From the NCBI RefSeq assembly GCF_034702125.1, contig NC_085878.1:18049557-18113556 (forward strand): DNA of 64,000 bases, written 5' to 3'. Position 1 is the first letter of the stretch, and each line of letters opens with the position of its first letter. The translations under genes were made by a program, and so were the position numbers. Positions 12,559 to 31,859 of this stretch are shown in pieces. The notes below the pieces were generated by a model that worked only from the letters and a program-made list of their open reading frames with translations, was not told the DNA's origin and did not search any database. This DNA is from Engraulis encrasicolus (lineage: Eukaryota; Chordata; Actinopteri; Clupeiformes; Engraulidae).

Positions 12559-13081
12559 CAGTGGTGTAGTCTACTTTTTGTGGTGGGTTTACTGTATATT
12601 TGAAGAGCTCTTTTCCAAAACGCTATATAGACCATTTTTGACTTTTTGCATTTTAATATTGGAATTGACTGTTAAGAAGTCCTATCATCTATGTGTGAAT
12701 TCTTGCCATTCAAATGTTTTGAGAACATACTTTTTAAAACCTCTATAAATTTAATTTTGCAATGCAATTCAATGGAATGCCTAATACAAAAATGTCCATT
12801 TCTCAACATTCTATAAAACGGATATATCTCATTTTGGAAAAGAGCTCTTCATTTGTATATTTATATTATTGTTCCCAAACTAGAGGCCGGCCCCCCTTAG
12901 GGAGCTGTTAACATTTGAAAGAATTTTGATTGTGATTTTGTCGTCATGTTGTTAAATTCCAAGGCATCCATGACAAGTCACCATTCAAAATATTGAATCA
13001 ATCCATTTTAGGTGGGTATACTGAAATCTTTTCTGGTGGGTATGCTGCGTATACCTGCATTCTACGCAAACTACACCACTG
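12559..13081. mobile_element. hAT-like element (cagtggtgtagt ends) containing a second element
   Basis: Ends cagtggtgtagt and actacaccactg are inverted; the flanking 8-mers atttagat and atttagtt agree at 7 of 8. Interior contains a separate palindromic-ended element at 12601-12851. Confidence 0.75.
12601..12851. mobile_element. Nested MITE with gaagagctcttttcc ends
   Basis: Ends tgaagagctcttttccaaaa and ttttggaaaagagctcttca are perfect inverted repeats. Interior phrases (tgtgtgaattcttgccattc) recur in an older copy at about 2500-2755. Confidence 0.75.
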
Positions 13082-15734
13082 ATTTAGTTTAGATGTAGCC
13101 TACAAAATAGTTCTGAATCTCAAATGAATCTCAGAATAGTTCTAAATCTCAAATTGTACACCATACTGTAGTTGAAATCTCAAATTTGAAGTGAACCAAT
13201 AAGTAAAGAATGAATTGAATGTTTGTTGTGCATGATGATCCTTTTGGCGCATGTTACTATGTCCTCAAGAAACTGACAGGCAAGGGATTCAATTACAGTG
13301 ACGGGCACAAGGCTGGGGACACTGATGTGTTTGTTGGAGGGGTGGGAGTGTATGAATTGGGCAGCGCCCGAGGAAGTGTAATCGGTCTAATTTCTCCCTC
13401 TCGATCACAAGATGCGTGAAGACATCCCCAAGCCAGCCTTGGATATTTTTGGTGGTTGTTTCCCTTTGGAATGTAATGCAATTAATACATGCTTTGATGT
13501 GAACAAATAGTTATTGTTTGCTCTGTGTGTAAGAGACACATAGGTCTTTATGTCTGTGGGAAATGCAAACTGGAAATGGGTCCATCAATTTATTATTACA
13601 TCCTGCTATAGGCTGCAGGGCTAAGTTATATAAGGCCATTGTTGTTTGTATGACACTTTTTTAGATCAACAGTTTAGACCTGGTTTGTTCCCAGAGACTA
13701 ATTAGATCCATTCCGTTTGCTGCAGGGGTCTGTGTGTGTTCAAAATCCAACCATTCTTCTTTTTTTTAAATGACAGATAATTTGACACATGTGTTTGGGC
13801 CACCATTCCATGCTAGTGTACAGTACAGTATGTGCTTCAGTGGTGTGTATCGGCTTAGCTGCACTGAGAAACAGGCAGTTTTACTCCGACCACATGTCCA
13901 GGCCCGTCATGTAGATTTGATTCACAGCTTTCCGCATCCTGTCATAGTTGTCCGCATCCTGTTTGTTTGTGTGTGTATGTGTGTTTGATTGCCTTGATTG
14001 AAGTTTTTTTACGAGAAGTTCACATCACATCATGTATTTGAGTGTCTGTTCGCAGAGTTTTTGTGTCTCTCTGTTCTAAATTCTATCTTGTAGAAACGGA
14101 CAGCACTGGTCTTGTGCACTGTGAAAAGAAAATATTTATGAAAACTTTGAAAATATGAAGACTATCATGGATGGTTCTTATTCTTTAAAAAAAAAAAAAA
14201 CAACGAAGAAGATTGTAGTAGGCCTACATTGCCAAAATGTAATTTGTTTCGATTTTAGCCTGATGCTGCATATACATTATTGACCTTTGGCGCCTGGAGC
14301 AACATAAAGGCTGCATTCAGGCTCTTCAGATTTTAGCTTTTTTTAATTAAATATGTGGGTATGTGAGAGATTAATTAACAGATTCTAATGCAAGATGAGG
14401 GTCCAAGCTTTTGAATACAACTTATTTCATGCTTTTATGTGCTTCGGAGACTGAGATATTTAGGCACCTAGACATTCAGCAGACGTTTTTTTTGCAGGTG
14501 CCATAGTCTAAAATGGGTTAAACTTGAGCACTTTTCAAAGCGCATTGTATCAGAGCAGTAGACTATCCGTGAGATGTGTGTAGACTATCCATGAGATGTA
14601 TGATATTCCCCTTGCACCACAACGGGTAGAAATGAACTTTTATCAGGCCCATTTCTAGTATACACATCACTGATGTACAGTAGGCTACATGAAATGCACT
14701 GAAATGAAGGGAAAATGAGGTAACTACGGTATGTTTGAAATTAGATAACCTGCCCTGTAATTCTCAATTTTTCCATTCTATTTTGGTCGAACACATGATG
14801 TGCCTGTCTGTATTGCATCTTGCTATTCTGAGAGTGCACCCCTGTCCTGGCCATGCCCTTTTGAAGTCAATTTCTTGGCCTAATACATTTACCATGCTTT
14901 GCCTCCTGTCAGTCTGTGTACAGACATGTGTAAACTCGTCCAAATAGGTGTGCAAAGAGGATTTTCAGTGAGGCTTGTTTGAGTCTATTCTGTATGGGAA
15001 GGGTTTTGACATCATGTAGGACTCCTGGATGGAAGGACAGTATAGTAGAAGTTACATGAGGGACACCCTGAGTGTTTGAAACAGGGAAGCTGACAAAGAG
15101 GGACAAAGAGGTGAATCGTCCCGGGCCCAGTGATGGGGATGGGTGGGGGTGTTTGATGGCAGAATTGTGTCCTCATTACAGTGTATGTATTGGATGGGTG
15201 TGTCCTTTCAGATGACATTGTCATGACAACAGCCATGGTGTGAAGCATGCAGGTCCATTTCCCAAAGGGGGAGGCTGGTGGTGGTGACCACCATTAGGTT
15301 TGTGGGTTCACTCTGATTATCATGCCAACAAGCCTGGCGGGCCCCAGAAGGATTGGGTTTGAGGAGTGCTGAGGGCACTGACTGTACTATTCCCCTTCAC
15401 TCCACGTGGTGTTATAAACTGCTGTTGTGGTGGGGTTGATCATATTGGACAGGGGGTCTGTTAAAAGATGGAGGAAGTAAAACTGACGAATGTGCAAGGA
15501 ACATGATGGGCAAACCATAAACAGCAACAGTAAGAAAGGCTGACCAAGGAACTCCTGATGCTGAGATCTACAAATAGCCCGCAAGAGGACAGGGTACACC
15601 TGGGGACAGCTGGAGAGACATGCACAGGGCAGACATGCCTGGAGGACACTTGTCAGAAGCCTATAACCCAAGGCCATATGTAAGCAAGCAGTAACACAGT
15701 TACAGTAATAACCTCTAAAGTCGAGCCTGTAGAC

Positions 15735-16047
15735 CAGGGGTATTCAATTAAAAGTCACAGAGGGCCAGTGTTTCAAATTCCCTCCAGTGAAGGGGCTGAA
15801 GAAAGATTCTGTAAGCTTATAACTGCGAGCAGCGCGGTGTCTGAGGTAAGGGTGCGAAACAAGCAGATAGCTTTCCAGAAAGAACAGATATTCCCTTCTC
15901 TATTTCTAACTAGCCTAAAGTGTTAGAGATTGCAAATTATGCACGGTCAGAGATAGCACACATTTGTTTTCATTTTGTTCAGACTTTATGGTGGGCCAGA
16001 ACCTTGCCATCCAAGGGCCACATCTGGCCCCAGGGCCTCCATTTGAA
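15735..16047. mobile_element. Degraded hAT-like element
   Basis: Starts caggggtattcaatt; the right side carries ggccacatctggccc and a decayed end tttgaat. Flanks ctgtagac and tggtagac share six terminal bases. Confidence 0.5.
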
Positions 16048-17116
16048 TGGTAGACGAACCAATGTGGTTTGGTGAGCAGACTACAGTGAGGGCTAAGAAA
16101 AAATGACCAACAATGAATGCTCTTCCATGAAAATCAATGCACGCGTTTGCAAAAATATTTTCCAGTACAGTATTTCAACCATTTGTCTGCATTACACAGA
16201 CAAATACATTTGAATGCTGGCTCTTTGATGTGTGTAAATGTCAGATGACCAAATGTAGCAGCTTTTTAAACAAAGTGATAGGGATTATTGAAGTTGTGGC
16301 ATATAATACGTTTATTGACTAAATAATTCTGATGTGGGCTTTGCTGATGTTGCATAATACTGAAAACCTCTAACATCTAAATGTTAGCGCACTATGGTCT
16401 TAGATTTTCTTTTGGATGCATAGGACATGCATGGGAACTGGAATAAATACTTCAAAAACAAACAAACAAATAAAACACAGAGAAACACTGACCTTACCTA
16501 TAATCATACAGTATAGATGATTTCGATGATTAAGAAGTTCAGGTGCATTGGGGTGTCTTGGTCCTGTTTTGTGTTGCCTTGAAAATGAAGACTAAGAGAA
16601 ACGAAATAAACAGTTAAACATCATGTTAAGTTAAACATCGTGCAACGCAACTACACTTCTACTGGCTAGGCATAATTATCAACTCTTGGGAAAAGACACT
16701 GCTTTTTATTCAGCTCCCCTTCCTAAAAATGGATTTTTTTTTTGCAGTACTACAGACTGCCAAACACAATCCATCATCGTGCCATGAAGAGTTAAGCAAA
16801 AACAACATCATCATCGTTGTCGTCATCATAATCATTTTGTTCAATTTTTCAACATGATTTATTGGCCTATGGCTGCTGCAAGAGGCCCACGCAATATTTA
16901 TAACTTCCCAGAGCTGTGTAGTCCACACTGTACTGTACCTCGCCTAACAAAATGCTTCTGTGTCTTACCACAAGAGGGCATCATTCAAGCACATTTACAC
17001 ATATAGTATTTTTGCACTCCTAACACACTCTTCCCTCCCTCTGTCAGTTGCTCACTATGTTGTCTGAGCTGGAAAGGATTGGGGCACCTTTGACTGAGTG
17101 GTCATCGTATCATAAA

Positions 17117-17117
17117 C

Positions 17118-17184
<67 letters not shown>

Positions 17185-17212
17185 TATGTGTGTGTGTGTG
17201 TGTGTGTGTGTG
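17117..17212. repeat. (TGCG)n followed by (TG)n
   Basis: About 17 gcgt units run directly into tgtgtg. Neighbouring stretches 11.2-12.5, 13.1-15.1 and 16.1-17.1 kb hold no gene or element I can support. Confidence 0.9.
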
Positions 17213-17479
17213 CAGACGGTCCCATCTGCCTGCCCAGCACAGCAGCAGCATGCTCGCATTTTAAACCGGAACCCCACCTGTCTCCCAGAGCAGGGATCAA
17301 TAAAACCTGTCACACAGGGAGAAGAAGCTCCTATCGTAACCAGGCCGGAACATAATGAGTCCGTCTGCCTTTACTGGAAAAGCTGCCAGAGCAAACCGCA
17401 GTAAAACAGATAAATAATAAATATCGCACAGTCATAGTGCAAGTCATATCCCACCCTCCGCCGGTAATGGAGCAACATC

Positions 17480-17805
17480 CAGTGAAAGTGAAAGCCCATT
17501 GGGAAACTCCAACTCCCATTGTCATTGTGACACAGCACTCCACAGCACACAAGTGAACACTGCACACTGCACACAACGAAATTGCATTTATGCCTCACCC
17601 GTGCAAGGGGGCAGCCCTCAGTGGCGCCCCATGGGGAGCAGTGCGGTGGGACGGTACCATGCTCAGGGTACCTCAGTCATGGAGGAGGATGGGGGAGAGC
17701 ACTGGTTGATTACTCCCCCCACCAACCTGGCGAGTCGGGAGTCGAACCGGCAACCTCTGGGATGCAAGTCTGACGCCCTAACCGCTCACCCATGACTGCC
17801 CATGT
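17480..17805 (+). repeat. Interspersed repeat, copy 1 (gtgcaagggggcagcc family)
   Basis: Contains cccattgggaaactcc, cctcacccgtgcaagggggc and a tRNA-like end gagtcgaaccggcaacc...ctaaccgctcacccatgactg. A reverse-strand copy lies at about 34745-34970, sharing gcccccttgcatgggtgagg. Confidence 0.6.
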
Positions 17806-18489
17806 AGGCTATCTGAGCTTGTGGAGCAGAGCACTCCTGCATACACAACAGGGGATTGCAGTTTTGGTCAAACTGCTGGGATGGGACGTTAGAGTGAATA
17901 TAGGCCTGCCCTACAGCTCCATCTGGGGCCTCATGTACAAAGATTTCCATAGACTTCATGCTGGACCTTTGCGTAAGTGAAAATCGGGAAAGATAGGCCT
18001 ACCTTATACTTTTCAAATTTCAAATGTATCAGTCATGCATAAACAGGTTTTCATGCTGATTCATGTAATATGTCCGATTTCACATGAAATTTAGTGCACA
18101 TGTGTATGAAAAGTTGGGGCATTTTTTTGCGTAAGCAAGCTTTGGACATGAGGCCCCTGGAGTTGAGGAAATGATGATGCGAGGAGGATCATGGGGGATC
18201 ACTGGAGAGATGGAGAGGCAGTCAGTCAGTCACTGCAGCTGTGGATGACGTCCCCATAGGATAGCATCGACTTTCTCAACAGCCACAGGGCGTCTGCAGA
18301 GGAATTGCATTCGTACTAAAAGGGATGGCTGCTGCTTAAACATGTCATCTGGCATTGGAATAGTTTATCTGCCATTTCTTCAAAAAAAAAAGTACAGTTA
18401 CCAGAAAATCCACAAGGAGAAATTTTAATTTAGGCGGACCCATGTGTTCTGCCTCTGTATAGGTTTGGTACCACGCCCCTGTTCATCAG

Positions 18490-18730
18490 TGACATTACTG
18501 ACATTATATTACATTACACTTAGTGTAGCTGACACGTTCATCCAAAGTGACAGTTATTTACAGGGTATTGGTTACAGTCCTTGAAGCTGTATGGGATTAG
18601 GTGCCTTGCTCAAGGGCACCTCAGCCATGGAGTGTGATACGGAGTGGAAGGGTGGGATGCTGTGATTTGAACCTGCAACACTCTGATCTGAAGCCCATCT
18701 CCTTAACCATTAGGCCATGACTGCCCACAA
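18490..18730. repeat. Interspersed repeat with tRNA-like words
   Basis: Contains ccttgctcaagggcacctca, tgatttgaacctgc and ttaaccattaggcc, wording typical of an abundant fish short repeat whose end resembles a tRNA B box. Class not resolved. Confidence 0.45.
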
Positions 18731-18789
18731 CGGCATTATATCAACCCATTAGTGGATCAACTAATGTATTGATTTTCAACAGAACACAG

Positions 18790-19320
18790 TGTGGCACCAT
18801 ATGGTAATACATCTCCCTCCCTCCCTCTCAGGAGAAAGTTTCATTTGTTGATTTTTACTTTGAGGGCATTAAGAGGAAAATTGCCACAGTACATTTCAAA
18901 TCTGCTAACTTATAACATCAGTATTTACAGCACAAGGTCTACAAATAAAATACTGTTAATCACACCTTCAATAAGAACAGAATATGAAAGACCTCTTTCT
19001 CCTTCTATGCTCCATACCTTTGGAATGATCTTCAGAACAAGCTACACTTAGAGACACTTCCTACTGTAAATACTTTAAAAAAGCAATGTAATTGCTTTGT
19101 AATTGTAATTGTGAGTCTTGCCTTCTTGTGTTACATGTTACAGCACTTTTTGTAATGTTTTGTTGTTTTGTCTAGTGTTTGGTAGTGCTATTCCTTGTCT
19201 TTTGTGTTTTTATTTTGTAACTTTTAACTTGCTGCCTCTTAGCCAGGACTCCCTGGGAGAAGAGTCACTGTGACTCAACGGGACCCTTCCTGGTTAAATA
19301 AAGGATAAATACAATAAAAG
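18790..19320 (+). pseudogene. LINE 3' fragment (end of ORF2, 3' UTR and A-rich tail)
   Basis: Conceptual translation contains GKLPQYISNLLTYN, YSTRSTN and LLITPSIRTEYE, resembling the conserved end of non-LTR retrotransposon ORF2 (L/PPYI..LLT, RS.N, L..P..RT). The frame decays afterwards. It is followed by ccaggactccctgggagaag and a tail of taaataaaggataaatac repeats, typical of a LINE 3' end. 5'-truncated and dead. Confidence 0.6.
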
Positions 19321-19431
19321 ATCTCTCTCTGCTCTATCTAAGCAGGGTATCGCACATAAACACACACACACACACATTTAGATGTACCAGTAGGCTATGC
19401 ACACATGTACGTTCTCTCCCTCCATCACTCC

Positions 19432-19560
<129 letters not shown>

Positions 19561-20116
19561 ACCCTCAGTCACACCTCTTTCCCATGCTCCTTTGTTGTGG
19601 GAGGTCTGCTCTTAGTCATAGGTGTGGATCACCACTCCGCTCTTAGCACTACTATCCACATGCCTCGTGCTATGACACACTCACTTCCTGTTCTGTCTGG
19701 CTCATATAGCCCCTGTGTCTCTGAGAGCATGGTACCAAAAATATAAAAGCTGAAACAAAAGCCCTCTGAGTAAGCCTTAAAAAGGACCTGTCAGTGTGTG
19801 CTGAGTGCTTTCTTCTCGTGGCAGCCTCTTTGTGGGTTTGCAGCTCTATGCTGATTTACAGCAATGCAGGACAGTGCAAATCCCTGCTTTTAAAGTGTTC
19901 ATGGATCTGGCTCTGAGGATGATTAGCGACTATGGCCATCCAGGTGATAGTCCAGCAGACATGGTGGTGGCCATACTGTATAGCCTTATCACTGACATAA
20001 TGTGCGGACTGTCATTCCTCACCTCTGGTCAAATTAAAGATGGCGTGGCAAACCATTAGTTAGACCAGAGATAGGCCTAATATTAGACACACACTAAGAT
20101 ATAGATATAAACACTT

Positions 20117-20182
20117 CATGTGTGTGTGTGTGCGTGTGTGCGTGCGTGCGTGTGTGCGTGTGTGCGTGCGTGCGTGCGTGCA
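20117..20182. repeat. GTGTGCG-type microsatellite
   Basis: Interleaved gtgt and gcgt units. Confidence 0.85.
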
Positions 20183-20469
20183 TGTGTGGAGTAGGGCCGT
20201 TTCAAGGTACCGGTATTTGGGGACCCTATAGGCAAAGTGCGACTTGGAGCCCTTGGATATCAATATCACTGCACTTTTTGATCATTGAATTGAAGGAGGA
20301 GCCACACACTCGCAAAACTGCCATTACTGTCATTTGAAAATGAGTACATCACCAGTCATTACACAGTCATTAAGCTGGGTGCCCTTGGCAATAGCCTTAT
20401 TTGCTCATGTGGTTGTGACAGGCTTAGGAATTGAGGAGAGGGCCAAGTTGCCAGTGTTCCAAAAGCTAC

Positions 20470-20476
20470 GCTGTGT

Positions 20477-20542
<66 letters not shown>
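20470..20542. repeat. (GT)n microsatellite
   Basis: About 33 gt units with a tct interruption near the start. Confidence 0.95.
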
Positions 20543-20545
<3 letters not shown>

Positions 20546-20897
20546 CCTCCCATTCTGTACAACGCTGTCCTTGAGGGGCACCATCTGTCTGAAACAGAAG
20601 TGGCGAGAGCTTGTTTCAAGATGTAACTCCACCTGCCCTCACTCCTTCGTCCCCTGACAACTAAATCAATACTTTCCGATCAGGAAGTCTCTAACGAGAC
20701 TACTGTATGACTGTGTTACAGTAAGAGCCTTCAGCAGCAACCCAATACGATCTTGAATTATTATTATTTAGCTCTTTGATCTGCCATAAGGCTGCCTGTG
20801 CATGCCCAACATTAATAACCTAACATGTGAAATGAATGTGTACCTATTTGAGATGAAAGTGGAGAACTGGAGTGAAGATGTAAATTCTCTCCTCATC

Positions 20898-20964
20898 TGT
20901 CTGTCTGTCTGTCTGCCCTCCCCCCCCTCGTCTCCTCCTCCTCCTCCTCCTCCTCTTCCTCCTC

Positions 20965-21012
<48 letters not shown>
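20898..21012. repeat. CTGT, CTC and CT compound microsatellite
   Basis: ctgt units, a C run, cctcctcct units, then ct units, in that order. Confidence 0.9.
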
Positions 21013-21013
<1 letters not shown>

Positions 21014-21430
21014 AATGAGTCAGGGATTTTGTATGGGCTGTTGAGCTATTCATGCTATCGACAAGGGGACAACAAAGGGTGTCACTGAGAAAGGGTGTGG
21101 TCTTGATCATCAACAAACTTGATTATTATTGCAAAGTGTAAGACAATCTAGGATAGTTGAAATAGATGTCACAGGTTTAAAGGACGTGGTTAAAAACAAC
21201 TGTCAGGTGGTGCGATGTTAGGGTCGCAATGACTCATCAAGTAGCCAGTAGTCCAGTTTCTTTTGCAGTGTGTAGGCTTCTCTGTGTAGGACATTTCCTA
21301 TTTACACTGTGGTATGAGGCCAGATGTTAAAATGGGTCAAATCTGGGTATTTCTGGGATTGCTGTTCCAAGCAGCATAAGCAACAAACTCAGACGTCTTT
21401 ATTCAACTGGTACCACACTCGAGCTGACAT

Positions 21431-24400
21431 ATACACACTAAGAAATGCTGGGTTGTTTTGTCAACCCAAGTGCTGAATAAGAGCTGTTGGGTAAACGTGT
21501 TGGGTTATTTTAATGCAGTGTTGGGTTACTCTAACTCAATATTGGTACAGTGGGGAACATCTATGCTACTCTACTGATTGGGTTATTAGTTAGGTTACAC
21601 AATAACCCAACTCACTGGTTTATTGTACCCAACACTGTGTTGCCCTGCTACGTTTGAAATCAGAGTTCCCTGCAGATAACGTTCTTTCTGCCTGCCCGCC
21701 CTGGAAGAAGTGAGCTGACCGGAGTCTTCAACAGGAATACAGGTTTGTAATGTGTTTTTACTGTTTTGTCTCCAGCTAACTTTAATTAACTGCCTAAAGC
21801 TGATAGATGTGTGATAGCCATTCGTTCATCCAACGCATTCCTTATCTTCCATACGATTGATCTATGAGAGGGATACTATGAACCCATGGAATAAGAAGAC
21901 CGTTGCCCAAGTAGTCTCTACAAACCTAAACCGTTGGTTAGGCCTACTCTCAATGACCTAAACCAATGGAAATGGAGTCAACTAATCTAATCATAACAAA
22001 TATTGGAATGAATCTCGTCTCGAAACCATATGGGATGAATTTTGATTTCACGAAACTCGCCTGTAACTTCAATCTGTGTCCAACCGTCTTTTGGTTTCCA
22101 CGGTAACTCTCGACACAAATAACTGGCCGCACTGAAGTTGGTCTCTCGGCGGGCAAATATTATCAACTCTCTGCCGCGAGTCCGCGTGGAATAAGTAGCA
22201 CAAATCAGCGCAAGTTAGAGAAATTAATAATAACAACAACGGAAAATAGGCCTACGGACGTGCCGTGTATCCCTATTCAGTTGGACTATTGCCGCTGGCA
22301 TCTGCAGCTCTGCTCAAGGTAGGCTGGTAGGCTAGTTCATGGCTGATTGCAGGCAGCTAGTCTGTGTGGTTTTAGAACTACTAGCTTTTCAGATAATATT
22401 GATGACACTATCTGGCCACTAACTTTTTTTCTGGATGTCTTTTCAGAGCTGCAACATCAGTAACATATATTAATATTAATATAAGCCTGGACGTCCGTGA
22501 AGTGGGCTTCGATACAGACATGTCAGGACGGTTAACACTGTATGTCAGCGAGCATGGTATAGCTACTACCTCTGGTTTAACAACATTGTTGCTTTCTATT
22601 TGCTATATGATTGCAGCTATTAAAAAAGGAAGGAGACGTCCAGGACTGAACAGAGCTGTCACCTGTTGCAGTGCAGTGCACTGACTGACGTGACTCGTGA
22701 GTAGTAGGTCCTATTTATAGTTTTCGGTGTGGGCAGGCCAAAGCGAATACGGTGCTTTTCAAAGAAAAAGAATGTATTGACATTGGTGTAATGCAATGAT
22801 TGACCTCCTTGGTGTAATGTGATGATGAGCATAGCCTACTTAAAAATATATTTTGCTGCAACTAAATGGATGCGGCCTATTATTCAGTTAGAATAATTTC
22901 AAATGTGTTTCTTACCATTTTTAGGCTATTTGCTTGGATGTTGCTGAAAGAAATTGTGCAGCACTAGCCTACTGTGGGTAAGTCACTGTTTTGTCTGTGT
23001 TGCAATAGTTTGGCTACCACTAGTGCATCAAGCCTGGACCAAATTGAGTTTCATTGCTAGTGATTTGACCTCCTTCAATTGGATCCTCATATCAGAAGCA
23101 TTTTTGTTTTCTGATATTTGTTTTTAATGGCCAACACTTTTTTTTACTAGCTAACACTTTCTTATTTAGCCATTTATTTCACAGATGGTCTGACCTGTGT
23201 CTTGCAATGTCATCATCATGTTATAACTTTGTAACTAAATGTCGCATGTGTGTTTTTCTTTTCATTCAGAGGCCGAGAGAGTTTTGATGAGGCTTCTGTA
23301 CCCAGGAGGCGGAAGCAGCAATGCCAGCTTCAATGCGCACAGTCCTTTAAAAGGGAACCCAGCTAAGATTTTATTGCAAATTCTACACAGAATGTACTTC
23401 TCTACACATTTGTTTTGGAAACACTGTGTATTATTGTATGTACACCAGGGGTGGGGAACCTTTTTCATTTGAAGGGCCACTTCAAATTACTCTGAGGGCC
23501 GTGAAAGTCCTCTGAGGGCCGTACAATTAACACAAACTAGGATTCCCCCCTGCACTCTAGGCCTATATGGAATGCAGCCACCTTAAAACAGACCTTAACT
23601 TCTATATGTCCCCTGAATATAACTTTCATTGTATTGCAAATGTTTCTTTTACAAAATATGCCATATTTCATATGAAGCTGCATAATATTAAAATTGTCTC
23701 AGGGGCTGGATAAAACGGCCTCAAGGGCCGCAAACGGCCCTCCAGACATAGGTTCCCCACCCCTGGTTTACACCAATACACTGCAGTAAATTCATAGTGA
23801 CACTACAATGACCTCAGCTATTTGGTTGTTTCTAGTGTTTAGGTACTGTCACAAAGCAGTCTTACAAACACATTTATTTATCTCTGTATCAACATTGAGG
23901 TTCTCATATAACCTTTCCCCATTCTATTCCCAAGTAAAAATGTGCTCATAGAAACAACTTGAAGGCATAATGCCCTTCACTTTCAACATGGGTCTTCTTT
24001 GTAAACTTTGAAAGTGTATATTGAAAAAGTAGGCTATATTATTTTTCTATATTAGTAAATAATGAGTTTTCCATAATGTGCAAAGCTTGAAACTGTTTCC
24101 CAGTGTGTTGTTACCCTATAATTTTTCCATTTTTTTGTCCATGTTTTTGAATAATATCCCTTCCTGCCTTTTTTGACTGTATGATAACATGTCTGTTATA
24201 TTGCTCTATTTTATATTTAAATGCAATCATCTTTGTTGAAAAGTGTGAAAACAAAATGGGACAATAAAATCAATGTATTGCACAAACTGGTGTGCTTATT
24301 TTACACAGTCTGTGTCACATATAATAAGTGATACATTTATTGGGTAAATTTAACTTCATAATTAAGTAATTTCAAACAGAATATTGGGGCTGTATAACCC

Positions 24401-24625
24401 ATATATAGTATATGATGTAATAACCCAACAATGAAGTACATTCAATATAACGGTTTGGTTAGAAATAACCCCACATTTGAGTTAATTGTTTTACTCAACC
24501 TGTTGGGTTGAAATTCATAACCCAATTCATTGTATAAATACAACCCAATGCGAGGTTGGTCCAATAGTTACCCAGCACGGTAGTAAGAATTGGGTTATTT
24601 TCAACCCATCATTTTTAAGGGTGTA
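21431..24625. mobile_element. 3.2-kb composite element with inverted ends and aacccaa/ttgggtt subterminal repeats
   Basis: Left end acacactaagaaatgctggg and right end (complement of cccatcatttttaagggtgt) are inverted. Both 200-bp subterminal zones carry many gttgggtta or aacccaac copies (for example 21478-21560 and 24360-24610), as transposase-binding arrays do. The interior has a hAT insertion (23447-23766), plausible splice sites and an AATAAA at 24263-24268 followed by GT-rich sequence. No transposase frame is recognisable. Confidence 0.6.
23447..23766. mobile_element. hAT-like non-autonomous element (caggggtggggaacc ends)
   Basis: Ends caggggtggggaacc and ggttccccacccctg are perfect inverted repeats over 15 bp. 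Flanking 8-mers atgtacac and gtttacac agree at 6 of 8. The interior repeats gagggccgt. It interrupts the composite element at 21.4-24.6 kb. Confidence 0.8.
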
Positions 24626-24795
24626 GGAGAAGTGGTCAAGCATTACTTTATGCGTAATGCACATTATCTTATAGCATGAAAATTAGTCCCTGCACTTGAT
24701 GCGCCACGGTAAAAACAGACTGTCCGGTTGCTGAGGCTGTAAACCTTTCTTCTGTCAGGACGCGTGAAGTTGCGGTGATTTACTTTTCTCTGTCT

Positions 24796-24840
24796 GCCAT
24801 TGGTCGACGCTCCTGGTCTCATCCCCAAACCTGACGTCAT
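24796..24840 (+). promoter_or_regulatory. Tubulin core promoter elements: inverted CCAAT box and CRE
   Basis: Within 190 bp of the tubulin ATG are an ATTGG (inverted CCAAT) at 24799-24803 and a full palindromic cAMP-response element TGACGTCA at 24832-24839. No TATA box is obvious at a fixed spacing. Both motifs are seen directly; their use as promoter elements is inferred from position. Confidence 0.5.
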
Positions 24841-24983
24841 GAGGGGACAACGTTAGCATCCCTGGCCAAAGTAGAGGCAGACAGTGCTGATGACCTGCGG
24901 CTGCATGAAAAGCACAGCCAGCTCCTGTAATACTTTTAGCTGGCTATTCCAGAGGACACATTCGCCTCCGTTGAGTAGACACA

Positions 24984-30846
<5,863 letters not shown>

Positions 30847-31079
30847 GGAGTGGCCTGTCGAGACAACAATCGTGCTGGACATTCAAAGAATCACAGTGTC
30901 TTATAGGACCAAAAAATATACCTCCCTGCCTTATCCTTTCTCTATGTCTCCTTCTTGCTTCGTACAGTTTGTTTTAAGCGTTCCTTCTTAAACTCACCAA
31001 ATCCACGCTCGACCAGTAATTAATGACTGTTGTACACACATGTTCATATGTTGATGTAAGTACTGACTGATTGAACTGA

Positions 31080-31085
31080 AATAAA
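31080..31085 (+). terminator. tubb3: Candidate tubulin polyadenylation signal AATAAA
   Basis: AATAAA 234 bp after the TAA, in an A-rich context followed by a T-containing stretch (cctttgtatgg). It is the first canonical hexamer after the stop codon. Confidence 0.55.
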
Positions 31086-31859
31086 AGAAAATCATGTTGG
31101 AAAAATGAATCTCAATGACCTTTGTATGGCACTGTAATATCCTCCTCAAGCAGTGGTATGAGGCGATGTTATCATGGTTTCCACCTTCGAAATAGAGCAG
31201 ATAGCAGTAGGTCTAGCTGTGTTTGCTCTAAGATTCATTGCTGGATGCCCCGCATAAAGTGAAATGAAGTTTTAAGTTGCATGACCTGCTCCATGCCTTA
31301 TATGAGATGAAACTATTTATGCGGCCCACAGCTAAACTCTTTCAGCCAGCATCTTCTTCGTGTCCGTTTAGTTTACTTGCAGTGAAAGGCGTGTTTGTTG
31401 ATCACATGCTGGTGATACAGCTGTATACATAGCCTACAAAAGAGCTCCTGGGACAGAGCAGCCTTTCATGGCCTTGATAAACAGTGACCCCTCTGTGGCG
31501 TCGGTCGTGGTGGCTCATTTCAAGATACACAACCTCAACAACCTCCCCAATCCAGATTGGAGCTTCATCTGATAAGATTAATACAGGCCAGGGCAGGCTT
31601 TGAAATGAACCATCCTCGTGAAATTCAAAAAATCTCAGCGACTTGGCTGTCGATTTAATAGTTGTTCTCTCAGTTCCAATAAACTGGTGCTATTACCATT
31701 TATGGGTGCTGTATATGAAACTCTACACTCCAAACGCACTGTTTTCAATAAGCCCCAATAATGTTTTCTTCTGAAATAAATATTTCACTCTAATGGAAAC
31801 CATTGTCTTGCTGACATATTAAGTGCTCCTTTCCCTTATTAGGCATCATGCATTATGCA

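Noticed and set aside
15387..15677. A 96-codon reverse-strand frame, possibly a retroelement fragment
   Set aside because: The plus-strand translation has a vague retrotransposon-like phrase, but it is broken by stops and too weak to name.
22502..22684. A 60-codon protein in the composite element
   Set aside because: No recognisable domain; it spans a plausible donor only just downstream and may be part of a non-coding exon.
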